Shown here one piece after another: positions 14,966 to 22,376 of a DNA stretch of 31,241 nucleotides. The position numbers and the translations under genes are program-made. The notes under the pieces were generated by a model that was given only the letters and a program-made list of their open reading frames with translations, searched no databases and had not been told where the DNA came from. The number at the start of each line of letters is the position of its first letter. Within the stretch, counting starts at the first letter, position 1. Source of the DNA: a virus; the IMG/VR virus record IMGVR_UViG_3300010354_000353, positions 1-31,241 of that record. One strand, given 5' to 3'.

Positions 14966-15136
14966 TTAGGTACTACGCCATTTTGCCATACGAAACCAGA
15001 AGTCACGTTGGCGAACGGTCATGGACCGTAAATCCGAGAGGTTAAACCCTTTGTAAACAGAGGCGATTAATTCGTATTCCCAATAAGTATATTTCAGATT
15101 AGCTAAGTAGAAGGGAGATCCAGTCGATCCTGATGG
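14966..15136 (-). CDS. +1-frame extension of the upstream gene, probably made by ribosomal frameshifting
   Basis: After a TGA, this frame is open for 56 codons and lies +1 relative to the gene it overlaps and extends past. Its protein contains FYLANLKYTYWEYELIASVY, then KGFNLSDLRSM and RQRDFWFRMAKW. That composition, rich in aromatic residues and helices, looks like a real coding sequence and like the downstream part of tail assembly chaperones. No ATG with a ribosome site starts it, and the zero-frame stop at 15099-15101 lies within its first third. The frame ends 12 bases before the tape-measure ATG. A shift near TCC-C (15116-15113) or CTT-A (15107-15104) would give a fused protein of about 309 residues. 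Confidence 0.7.
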   Translation of the reverse strand, partial: PSGSTGSPFYLANLKYTYWEYELIASVYKGFNLSDLRSMTVRQRDFWFRMAKWRST

Positions 15137-15896
15137 TCATATCATGACCGCAGTGAGCGCACGGGACATCCACCTCCCCAAGCTTCGGGCCTGCCTTGAT
15201 TGAGGTCAGAGACTTGATAAGTGTATTACGATCACCAAGGTTAAGTCCCTTGGCCCAAGAGTCAGCCTGAGCCTGAGTTTCTCCGTTTTCCCATACTCGG
15301 CACTTTGCCAGCATGGCAGAGTTTTGCTCTGCTACAGACTTAGATACCTTGGCGGCAAACGCGTTGTCTGCAGCTGTGGGGATTCTTAGTTTGATTGTTT
15401 CCCCATTACGGATCTTGACATCAAGTGTTGAACGCAGGTCTACGTTTGGCTCTAGAAGGGGGAAATCCTCTTCAAGATCTACTGTTACGTCATTTAGCTT
15501 TTCGCAATTACCGCACTGAGCCTGGAACGACTTGGTGCGACCGTACGTGGCCCGGATTACCCCAAGGAACAGGATGTCCCTGTCACCGATTGTAAGGGCG
15601 TCAAGTACGGACGGGTTGTCACTAGTTGACATCTGCCCAACCCTAACCACAGTTCTCTTAATAAGAGAAGACATGTATTCGGCGTAGGTCAAAGTACTCT
15701 TTGATTCGAGCCCCGCCATATACTCCTCATCAGCGCCCGTCATCTCCCGTACCTCGGCATCCGTGTACCAGATGCCCGTGTTTGGGTCTACCAAACCACG
15801 TTGAAGCTCAACAATTACTTTCTCAGGTGAACTGAGCTCCGGAGCCGGTTCTTTGATGGCGTTGTTTACTGCGTCTGCGTCGTTTGCAATTCCCAC
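15099..15896 (-). CDS. Tail assembly chaperone / gp26-like protein with Cys4 zinc motif
   Basis: A 265-residue protein between tail tube and tape measure, the usual place of tail assembly chaperones in phages and of T4 gp26-like baseplate assembly proteins. It has two Cys pairs, Cys128-x2-Cys131 (QCGNCEK) and Cys246-x2-Cys249 (PCAHCGH), probably one zinc-ribbon-like site with an intervening domain (TLDVKIRNGETIKLRIPTAAD). It starts with GTG, with AGGAG 5 bases upstream. The C-terminus ends abruptly at SLLLS, and a +1 frame continues with a well-formed sequence (separate entry). The precise homologue (chaperone or gp26/gp51 type) is not settled. Confidence 0.75.
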   Translation of the reverse strand: MGIANDADAVNNAIKEPAPELSSPEKVIVELQRGLVDPNTGIWYTDAEVREMTGADEEYMAGLESKSTLTYAEYMSSLIKRTVVRVGQMSTSDNPSVLDALTIGDRDILFLGVIRATYGRTKSFQAQCGNCEKLNDVTVDLEEDFPLLEPNVDLRSTLDVKIRNGETIKLRIPTAADNAFAAKVSKSVAEQNSAMLAKCRVWENGETQAQADSWAKGLNLGDRNTLIKSLTSIKAGPKLGEVDVPCAHCGHDMTIRIDWISLLLS

Positions 15897-15916
15897 TTAT
15901 GCTCCTATTGTTATGG

Positions 15917-16513
15917 TCAGATAGATGCGAGGGCTTCGACCTCTGCCTTGGTCCAAGCTACCACAAAACCCTCGTGGTGAACCGTCAGCTGCTGGACCAT
16001 AATGCCGCTGTCTCCAGCGTTGAGGTCGCTCAACGAGTAAGCGCCTGGCCAGCAGTTGAACACCTTGAAACCAAATCTGGCATCACCGGGGGAAGGTGCT
16101 TGCCCGTCTACGTCTCCAGGGCTGGAGTACGAGCCGCTTGATACCGGGTGGTCAAATACCTTTACCAAGATGTCGCAGCGGTAGTTGTTGTCAGCGCTGG
16201 TGGAGTTACCGGACGCCTGGTTCCACGAGTGGAGGAACTGCTGCCACTTGTACATCTGGGACTGATCAGAGAAGACACCACGGCTAAAGGTGATTGGTGC
16301 AAAGTCTGACTGACCGATGAACTTGTGTGGGTGGGTGTTCATCCCACCTTCACGGTAGCCAACCATCTCGTTCTGTACAGACAGACCGGACATGGCGGCA
16401 AATCCGAGCTTGTCGAGTCCCCTGGCAGCGTTGCCAAGTACCCCGGGGCCCGGGTTAATCGTAACTTGGAATTTAAAGTTACGAATTGGATCGCTAATTG
16501 CTGAACGTGCCAT
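15917..16513 (-). CDS. Tail tube protein
   Basis: A 198-residue tail tube protein (T4 gp19 / phage tail protein of the conserved contractile-system type). Signs: DPIRNFKFQVTINPG at the N-terminus, GFAAMSGLSVQNEMVGYREGG with the family core SGL and YREGG, then FAPITFSRGV and the C-terminal SGIMVQQLTVHHEGFVVAW. Subunits stack as hexamers inside the sheath to form the DNA channel. The gene follows the sheath, as in nearly all contractile tails, and AGGAG lies 7 bases before the ATG. Confidence 0.95.
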   Translation of the reverse strand: MARSAISDPIRNFKFQVTINPGPGVLGNAARGLDKLGFAAMSGLSVQNEMVGYREGGMNTHPHKFIGQSDFAPITFSRGVFSDQSQMYKWQQFLHSWNQASGNSTSADNNYRCDILVKVFDHPVSSGSYSSPGDVDGQAPSPGDARFGFKVFNCWPGAYSLSDLNAGDSGIMVQQLTVHHEGFVVAWTKAEVEALASI

Positions 16514-16523
16514 TTATGACTCC

Positions 16524-18056
16524 TCAGATATTTGAAACGGTATTGGATCCGCCAGTCCACTGGCTGAGATTGATTACAATGAACTCTGCGGGGTACTGCA
16601 GGGCGACACCGACCTCTACACGAACTTCACCGTTATTGATGGTGGTTGAGGTGTTGTTGGTCTCATTGCAGATTACGTAGAAAGCCTGGGTTGAGTTAGC
16701 GCCCTTAAGACCACCCGAACGCCAGAAGTCACCTAGAAGTGACGAGGCGGTCATGGTAATCCGATCCCACAAACGCTGATCGTTTGGCTCAAAGACGGCG
16801 AAGGCCGTGGCGTCATGAAGCGCCTGCTTCAAGTAGTTGAGTGACCGGCGGATTGGGATGTACTTGCCTGGGGTTTGCTTATCCAGGGTGCGGGTTCCGT
16901 TGATTACGATACCGGCTCCTGGAATTGCCTTGAACAGGTTTACACCGTAGGTGTCGTACAGTGATGCTGATTCAGCGCTAGTGAATGAGGCGTTAAGGCC
17001 GATTGCGTTGCGAATGTCAGTGCCGTAGCCAGCGGGGGCTTTGGCAACCGTGCGGGCAACCTCGGACCGGACGTACGCACCAGCGACAGCGCCACCTGGG
17101 TAGGTGTCACGAATGGCAGCCGGACCAGTCTTGGTGGGGTCGGCCATCTTCAACATTGGGTAGTAAACAGCACCGTACGAAGAAGAGGTGTACGAGTTTA
17201 CGGTGCCTGCACCGATGGTTGACGCGTCAGTGGCAGATGAGGGGTCGATGATTACAAACGAGTTACCACGAGCCTCGGCCTTTGCAATAAGGGCGTTAAC
17301 AACGGTGCTGGACGTGCGTCCAACCGCGTTTAGCAAAAGCACACCTTCAACAGTCTCGAGTTTGGTTGAGATGGCGGAGGTGTAGTCAGCATCATCTACT
17401 GCTGCCCCGTCAACTGCTGCAGAAAACGCAACAGCGCTGGTAAACCACGACCAGTTGTTGTTAGCGGTTGGGGTTGGGCAAGAGGTTACCTTGATGTACT
17501 TTGAGTAGGTGTTAACAACCGTGGTTACGTAACGGTTGTTTGAAGAGCTGTTTGATACCTCGTTCCATCGTTCAACTTCAACGCCGTTGAGGTATACAGT
17601 CAAGTTGAAGGTGGGGATTACAGAGGCCGTTGGGGGTACGGTTCCGCCGCTTACAGCAACGGTCAGCCCACTACCCCAGGAACCTGGGCTTGAAGCCTCA
17701 ACAGCGATAAGGGTTGCTGAGGCGCCTCCCAATCCAGATGGGTAGTAGGGAACGGTGGTCGTAGCAGTCGAGGCAAGGGTGCCAGATCCGGAAGTGTGCA
17801 GAACACGAACCACATAAGCATCACGACCACCGTTTGCAAAGTAGTGGTACACAGAGTACCCAAGATCATGCGAAGCGTCGATGTCCCCGTAGAACGACTT
17901 GAACGCGCTCCATGAGTTAATCAGGGTGGCGGTCAAAGGCCCACGTGGTGCAGTGCCGAAAAACACCGCAGTTGACTGGGCCGAGTTGGATCGCTGGGCG
18001 CTGTTGACAAGAGTTGACTCTGTTACGTATACGCCTGGGTTTGAGTAAGTGGGCAT
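16524..18056 (-). CDS. Tail sheath protein
   Basis: A 510-residue contractile sheath protein. The N-terminus SNPGVYVTEST is the family hallmark, followed by VFFGTAPRGPLTATLINSWS and DLGYSVYHYFANGG. The C-terminal part has GAGIVINGTRTL and YIPIRRSLNYLKQAL, conserved in sheath proteins, then a final VGVALQYPAEFIVINL strand that locks neighbouring subunits. The middle domain (about residues 95-250) is a less conserved protrusion. GGAGG lies 8 bases before the ATG, which touches the preceding stop. It is directly followed by the tube gene. Confidence 0.97.
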   Translation of the reverse strand: MPTYSNPGVYVTESTLVNSAQRSNSAQSTAVFFGTAPRGPLTATLINSWSAFKSFYGDIDASHDLGYSVYHYFANGGRDAYVVRVLHTSGSGTLASTATTTVPYYPSGLGGASATLIAVEASSPGSWGSGLTVAVSGGTVPPTASVIPTFNLTVYLNGVEVERWNEVSNSSSNNRYVTTVVNTYSKYIKVTSCPTPTANNNWSWFTSAVAFSAAVDGAAVDDADYTSAISTKLETVEGVLLLNAVGRTSSTVVNALIAKAEARGNSFVIIDPSSATDASTIGAGTVNSYTSSSYGAVYYPMLKMADPTKTGPAAIRDTYPGGAVAGAYVRSEVARTVAKAPAGYGTDIRNAIGLNASFTSAESASLYDTYGVNLFKAIPGAGIVINGTRTLDKQTPGKYIPIRRSLNYLKQALHDATAFAVFEPNDQRLWDRITMTASSLLGDFWRSGGLKGANSTQAFYVICNETNNTSTTINNGEVRVEVGVALQYPAEFIVINLSQWTGGSNTVSNI

Positions 18057-18761
18057 TTAAAAGACCTCCGAGAACGGGGTGGTGAATACAGAAGATGACT
18101 GATTGTCTGCGTTTGTAATAGTACCAATTACAGAAGCAACTTGCTTGACCTGTTGCAGATCAGATGCTGGCAGTTCTGCTGACATATTAATAGTGTACAC
18201 TTTTCTAAAAACTCTCTTGCGGTACCCAGCTTCCCCATCGAGGAGATCGCTGTTACCCCATGAGACCAAATCAAATCGCCTTATTGTCCCGTCTTCTGGG
18301 ACATCAATAAAGCCTCTACGGAAGGTAACAACCCTACGTAGTATCTTTGCCGTTAGCTGCCGGTCATGTAGGGCGCTACGGGCGTAAGTTGTGATCTGGT
18401 AAATCAAGGTTACCGGAACAAAAGAGTCGGTGCGTAGATAAGCCGCGTTGCCTATCTCTGCGTTCAACTCCGTTGAGGTCATTTCTGAGGGAAAGTAATT
18501 TATAAAATTAGGTCCTAGAGACGCACCCGCAACAGAGTTACTGTAGTAGTACTGGGTCTCAGAGTGCTGGAGGGATCGGTTATGGGTTATCCCAACGTTC
18601 TCGATTGTAATGAAGGGGTACTCTTTTTCAGTCTCCCCTTCTGGGTACCTAAAGAATACCTTGGCTACACGCTGGGCAGACCGGTCGTCAGACACCGAGA
18701 TGTTGGCGAATCTCGCCTTTACGGCAGCGTCTTCTGCAAGGAGAAATCCTGGATTAGGCAT
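18057..18761 (-). CDS. Probable tail terminator / sheath stabiliser
   Basis: A 234-residue protein of alpha/beta type: KVFFRYPEGETEKEYPFITIENVGITHN, a strand FVPVTLIYQITTYARSALHDRQLTAKILRR, and VFRKVYTINMSAELP. A protein of this size immediately before the sheath gene is usually the tail terminator (T4 gp15 / lambda gpU-like), which ends the tube and joins tail to head. The pattern of Y..T.YA.....D..L in the middle agrees with tail terminators. No motif proves the assignment. It overlaps the preceding gene by 8 bases. Confidence 0.65.
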   Translation of the reverse strand: MPNPGFLLAEDAAVKARFANISVSDDRSAQRVAKVFFRYPEGETEKEYPFITIENVGITHNRSLQHSETQYYYSNSVAGASLGPNFINYFPSEMTSTELNAEIGNAAYLRTDSFVPVTLIYQITTYARSALHDRQLTAKILRRVVTFRRGFIDVPEDGTIRRFDLVSWGNSDLLDGEAGYRKRVFRKVYTINMSAELPASDLQQVKQVASVIGTITNADNQSSSVFTTPFSEVF

Positions 18762-19134
18762 TAAACCCCCGCAGTGACATTGCTACATCATCCGAAAACT
18801 CTGTCTCGAATACCCGCAGTAGGGATTGGGGGGCCGCCGTGGAAGACCCGTATTCAAGAAGTTCTGCCCTCTTTTGCACCTCAGCAGAACCCATAACGGA
18901 CATACGAACATAGTTACCTTCAGTAATTTCTACATCAAGTAGATCCGCAAATTCTTTCCAGCGTGGGTGTTCTTTGGCCCGCTTCCGTGCCTGCTCTCGG
19001 TACTTATCAGCCAACAACTGTTTGCGCGTTTTCTTGACGACAGTGTCACGTACAAGTTTTTCTGCTCCGGTAGCTTTGGTCATTATGGATGCCAATGCAG
19101 AACTAGGGGATGTGTTATTTGAATAAGCCCTCAT
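18754..19134 (-). CDS. Neck protein, HK97 gp10-like
   Basis: A 126-residue basic protein. The C-terminal segment RAELLEYGSSTAAPQSLLR resembles HK97 gp10-like head-tail proteins, which end with a similar E-G-T/S and P-x-LR pattern. A helical, Lys/Arg-rich middle (KKTRKQLLADKYREQARKRAKEHP) comes before. The start is set at the ATG at 19132-19134, with GGGAGAG about 10 bases upstream; a TTG at 19152 in the same frame lies within that ribosome site and is unlikely. Position between connectors and the terminator supports a neck role. Confidence 0.65.
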   Translation of the reverse strand: MRAYSNNTSPSSALASIMTKATGAEKLVRDTVVKKTRKQLLADKYREQARKRAKEHPRWKEFADLLDVEITEGNYVRMSVMGSAEVQKRAELLEYGSSTAAPQSLLRVFETEFSDDVAMSLRGFNA

Positions 19135-19169
19135 CACGGCATACTCTCCCAAGTTCTAAGCAGTTGTAC

Positions 19170-19189
19170 GTCAAGACGCGCATCTTGAC
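19170..19189. repeat. Inverted repeat in the neck intergenic gap
   Basis: Perfect 7-base arms GTCAAGA and TCTTGAC separated by CGCGCA, lying in the 64-base gap between two neck genes. There is no U-run, so it is not a typical terminator. It could be an operator or an mRNA hairpin. Confidence 0.4.
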
Positions 19190-19198
19190 ATCAATATT

Positions 19199-19735
19199 CT
19201 ACCCTATTGAAGGTAGCTGCGCAGGCCAGGGGTAGGCGTCAATACGGGCTGGTTCGGGGCCTGGATCGTTGATAAACTCCTGGCTGATATAGATTTCCTG
19301 TCCCGACACCAGGATTGAAACATCGTCTTTTAGACGCCCACGAACTCGATAATCGTATACTCCGTAATACCTACCGTCGTAGTAGAACACGTCATTAAGA
19401 TGTCCTCGGTATTCCCAAGGATATGAAACCCCAGCTGCACGCATGTCGGTCATGGCAATGAAAATATCCATTGTCTGGACGGGCTGACGACCTTCTGGTA
19501 TTGACCTACGCTGGTCTTCGTTTTCCGAACCCAAAAGTATGGGGATGACTACGCCGGATTTGTAACTCTTACCTCCGGTACCACGGATACCTTCATCGTA
19601 AACATCATCGTAGATGCTATTTACACTGGCGGCACCCAGTGGATTAAACTCGTACCAAATGACGGTTTCGCCAGCCACCTTGTGGTGGCGGCGGAAATGA
19701 CGGTTGATCAGGTCAAGTTCTCTGCGTACATCCAT
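19199..19735 (-). CDS. Neck / head-completion protein, unassigned
   Basis: A 178-residue protein between the connector-like gene and the gp10-like gene. The N-terminus MDVRRELDLINRHFRRHHKVAGE is basic and helical, and the rest is mainly strands (ETVIWYEFNPLG, PVQTMDIFIAMTDM, HLNDVFYYDGRYYGVYDYRVRG, VSILVSGQEIYIS). Such a strand-rich protein here is probably a head-closure or stopper protein, closing the portal channel before tail joining. This is inference from position. The ATG overlaps the previous stop as TAATG. Confidence 0.6.
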   Translation of the reverse strand: MDVRRELDLINRHFRRHHKVAGETVIWYEFNPLGAASVNSIYDDVYDEGIRGTGGKSYKSGVVIPILLGSENEDQRRSIPEGRQPVQTMDIFIAMTDMRAAGVSYPWEYRGHLNDVFYYDGRYYGVYDYRVRGRLKDDVSILVSGQEIYISQEFINDPGPEPARIDAYPWPAQLPSIG

Positions 19736-20532
19736 TAGTAATAGGCGTTAGTTGTTTGCCCAGACCGTGGGGATGTGTCTACAAAAACATCCTCACGAAG
19801 GTTGTCTTCCTGGATCTCGTGGTCGATAACACCAGTATCGACTGGTGGCCACAGGCGCTCCATTGGCGAGTAGTCGCCAAACTCCTTTGGCTTGTACAGT
19901 GGGACAAGACGGTTTGTACCACGGGAGATACGACGCAACGTAAAGACTTCAATGCGGTCAATACCAATGTTAAGAGCAGTAGCATGCCGTTGATACTCAG
20001 ACTCCCACTGCATTAGAAGACTCTGGGCCATCCTAAACCGCTGGCTGGCAGGGATGTGCACTGACTCTGAGGTGATGACGTCGATGTCTCGGCTGTACTC
20101 GGTCATCAAGGCCCATAAGCATTCACAAATGGTTGCAATGCCAATGGCGTTGATTAGTACATCTGACATCTCGGAGATTCCAACACCAATTCCTCTAACG
20201 TGTTTTTCTACAGCCCTCTGTGTGTAGAAGGTTAGATCATCAGGGGTAACCCATTCATAGTAGTAACCTTCAATGAGAATCTTTGACCCCGATGCAGGCA
20301 GTGACGCTAGGCGAAGAATACCGTTGCGCTCGTCAAGCGAATACGCAGACGGGGCTAGTTCGGTGGTGGCTCCACCAACCGTGTAGACAGCAACCCATAG
20401 GCTGGTTGAATCAATATTGGTGTGCCCGAGTTCGTAGGTCCTACCAGCCGTATCAAAGGTTACCTGGAAGAACCTGGGGAAGTCGCGCAGATAGGTACGC
20501 GCTATATTGCTGATATCGGAAAGGGTAGCCAC
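19735..20532 (-). CDS. Head-tail connector/adaptor, probable
   Basis: A 265-residue protein at the start of the neck cluster. An N-terminal helix (LSDISNIARTYLRDFPRFF) precedes a beta-rich region (QVTFDTAGRTYELG, LWVAVYTVGGATTELAPSAY, KILIEGYYYEW). A helical part follows (FYTQRAVEKHVRG, VLINAIGIATICECLWALMTEYS, ASQRFRMAQSLLMQWESEY) that resembles the helical bundle of portal adaptors. The C-terminus is long and polar. It starts with GTG. The assignment as adaptor is by position and helical content; not a recognised family. Confidence 0.6.
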   Translation of the reverse strand: MATLSDISNIARTYLRDFPRFFQVTFDTAGRTYELGHTNIDSTSLWVAVYTVGGATTELAPSAYSLDERNGILRLASLPASGSKILIEGYYYEWVTPDDLTFYTQRAVEKHVRGIGVGISEMSDVLINAIGIATICECLWALMTEYSRDIDVITSESVHIPASQRFRMAQSLLMQWESEYQRHATALNIGIDRIEVFTLRRISRGTNRLVPLYKPKEFGDYSPMERLWPPVDTGVIDHEIQEDNLREDVFVDTSPRSGQTTNAYY

Positions 20533-20544
20533 GCCTATAGTTTA

Positions 20545-20694
20545 CTACGAGTTGCCTTGGTTTGCCCCGGATAAGGTGTCCTGCCTGGGCTGTTCTAAGG
20601 CGGGCTGTGTCTCTCGGTGCCTGCTACTCGTAACGGTACGCTTTGCGATTACTTGTTGGGCTGGCACATTAGTAGGTTTTGGTATCTGTGTCAT
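20545..20694 (-). CDS. Hypothetical 49-residue protein, translationally coupled
   Basis: A small frame fills the 158-base gap after the collar-domain gene. The ATG at 20692-20694 overlaps the preceding stop as ATGA, the same coupling used by many genes here. The stop TAG at 20545-20547 is 12 bases before the next GTG start. The protein, starting MTQIPKPTNVPAQQ, is polar and rich in Gln, Pro, Thr, Ser and Arg, with no hydrophobic core or motif. It may be intrinsically disordered. It has no ribosome site of its own, so it depends on coupling. Supported by position and filling of the gap rather than by recognition. Confidence 0.55.
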   Translation of the reverse strand: MTQIPKPTNVPAQQVIAKRTVTSSRHRETQPALEQPRQDTLSGANQGNS

Positions 20695-22031
20695 GCGCAG
20701 CGAATGTAGTACTTTACGTACATTGTACGTGGTTGAGTAGACACTGGGGATGGGGCGGCTTGGCCAGCCTTTCCGGATACCAATCCGGAAGTCAAGTTGA
20801 TACTTACTTCGTGGGTGTGGGCTACGGACGGAGCGGTGGTTTCAACGTAGTTGATAGCCATACCACCAAGTGGCTGTGACAGGTACAAGTAATCGTCAGC
20901 AACCCCACTGCCAGGATCAACGAAGTTACGTGGAGCAATGTAAGACTCGTCTGCGTAGGTACGCAACCTGGTCGCAAAATCAACGCTAGTTACACTTGGG
21001 GTATGGGTGTGGACTCCACCATCAAGAGCTACTCCGTTTGAGTGGGAGTGGTTAATGGTGTGGTCATGCTCAGGTATTTGGGGCATCGTCAACGTAGTTT
21101 GGTGGTTGATATTCCCTGTTGGGGAAGCTAGTGAACCACCGGCGGTTGGTAACCCAGCCAAATACATACCTCTAAAATCCGGCAAGTTAAAGGTGGTAGA
21201 CCCATCTCCTCCACCGTATTCAGTACCCAACACAGAAAATAGCTGGGAATAAATCGACCTGCTAATCAAAGCTCCGTTGCATTCCAACCATACGGCGCCA
21301 TTAGGGGCGGTAGTAGCTACCCATGTGATTACTGTTCCTACCGGAACACCTGGATCAACTGGAACACCAGCTAGTTGCTGCCAGGTGGTGGCGTCCCGTT
21401 TTACGTAGACGCCCGATTCTCCGTTTGAGATCGAAGAGGTACGAAGGTACAGATCGCCAGTTGACCCCTGAGATGCCGCTGGTATGGCTGTACCTCGGTA
21501 AGCAATAGGGGTTTGGATGGTACGACGCTTGTCAATAATGTGGCTAGACAGGATTGTCGCTACGCCCTCTGCCCTATACACGGACGCAATTGCAACGTCA
21601 GTAGACGGGTTAAAGTAGCTAAGTTCCGGCATCCCTGCTGTGGACACCAACCGTGTCGAGCTTCTAGGGAGGGTAGGGTTTTGTACCGACTCAGTTCCGT
21701 AAAGCCCAACAAACGCCATAGTTGACCCACTCAATCGAGCTACGATTAGGTCAAACCTTCCTGCCGTTGGGGTAGTCGGGGTTGCAGGGATTGTTAGGTA
21801 AGTGTTTTCTGCAACGGTGTATACAACGCCGTTTAGGACAACAACACCCCCAGCAACTGACACCGCAGTGTTACCACCAGAATCTACTGGGGTTACTGCA
21901 CACCCGGAAATTACACCGGTTGTGTCGTTACCTAAGATTTCAAAATCAAGTGAATCCGGTTCTGATTGGTCGAGAACCGCATACTTATTTCCCGACGTAG
22001 TGTCAGTTGCATTGGGGATGATGAAGGGCAT
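20691..22031 (-). CDS. Phage tail-collar-domain protein (fibre-type)
   Basis: A 446-residue protein. Residues about 228-290 form a phage tail collar domain: GTVITWVATTAPNGAVWLECNG, YSQLFSVLGTEYGGGDGSTTFNLPDFRGMYLAG. This domain is usual at the C-terminal part of fibres (T4 gp12-like). A His-rich tail follows, with HDHTINHSHS near residues 320-330, HTHTPS a little later and HTHEVS near 405, like the HxH metal-binding collars of fibre tips. The N-terminal 200 residues are beta-rich (AVSVAGGVVVLNGVVYTV), probably the attachment. GAGGT lies 6-7 bases before the ATG. Unusually, it is encoded between the capsid and neck genes and not beside the baseplate, so it could be a head- or neck-attached fibre. 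Confidence 0.82.
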   Translation of the reverse strand: MPFIIPNATDTTSGNKYAVLDQSEPDSLDFEILGNDTTGVISGCAVTPVDSGGNTAVSVAGGVVVLNGVVYTVAENTYLTIPATPTTPTAGRFDLIVARLSGSTMAFVGLYGTESVQNPTLPRSSTRLVSTAGMPELSYFNPSTDVAIASVYRAEGVATILSSHIIDKRRTIQTPIAYRGTAIPAASQGSTGDLYLRTSSISNGESGVYVKRDATTWQQLAGVPVDPGVPVGTVITWVATTAPNGAVWLECNGALISRSIYSQLFSVLGTEYGGGDGSTTFNLPDFRGMYLAGLPTAGGSLASPTGNINHQTTLTMPQIPEHDHTINHSHSNGVALDGGVHTHTPSVTSVDFATRLRTYADESYIAPRNFVDPGSGVADDYLYLSQPLGGMAINYVETTAPSVAHTHEVSINLTSGLVSGKAGQAAPSPVSTQPRTMYVKYYIRCA

Positions 22032-22039
22032 CAGTTACC

Positions 22040-22294
22040 TCAGAGGGTGTCGTAGATGTTGCCGCTCTTACGAAGGTAGGTATACAAATCCTTGGGCAAC
22101 TTGTAGCGCGTACCATCTTTAAAATCGTACGACGTTTGACCCCAGAACATCTTCCAGGTGCCCTTTACTCGGGCGTTTACGTAATCGCTGTCGGTTGACG
22201 TAACGGTTACGGGTTCCTCTACTACAACATTGTCGTATTCTTCGACATCCTCGATTGGCTCAACGAATACGTCTGGCTTCTTCCGGGGTGGCAT
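22040..22294 (-). CDS. Small acidic conserved protein after the capsid gene
   Basis: An 84-residue protein with an acidic N-terminal half (VFVEPIEDVEEYDNVVVEEP) and a C-terminal part with WKMFWGQTSYDFKDGTRYKLPKDLYTYLRKSGNIYDTL, rich in aromatic residues. Its place directly after the capsid gene and terminator, with AAGGAG 5 bases before the ATG, fits a head-associated small protein, such as a decoration or head-tail accessory protein. The family is not recognised by name. Confidence 0.7.
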   Translation of the reverse strand: MPPRKKPDVFVEPIEDVEEYDNVVVEEPVTVTSTDSDYVNARVKGTWKMFWGQTSYDFKDGTRYKLPKDLYTYLRKSGNIYDTL

Positions 22295-22314
22295 ATTGGC
22301 TCCTTATTGAGTAC

Positions 22315-22352
22315 AAAAAAGCATGGTGGGGGCGGTTGCCCACCCCCACCAT
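22315..22352 (-). terminator. Strong rho-independent terminator after the major capsid gene
   Basis: Perfect 10-base arms ATGGTGGGGG (22323-22332) and CCCCCACCAT (22343-22352) enclose a 10-base loop. On the minus strand the hairpin is followed by GC and then six T (22320-22315). It begins 25 bases after the capsid stop and lies before the ribosome site of the next gene, so it would reduce transcription of downstream neck and tail genes relative to capsid. Confidence 0.9.
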
Positions 22353-22376
22353 ACTACATCATTGAACTGGTTAGGT

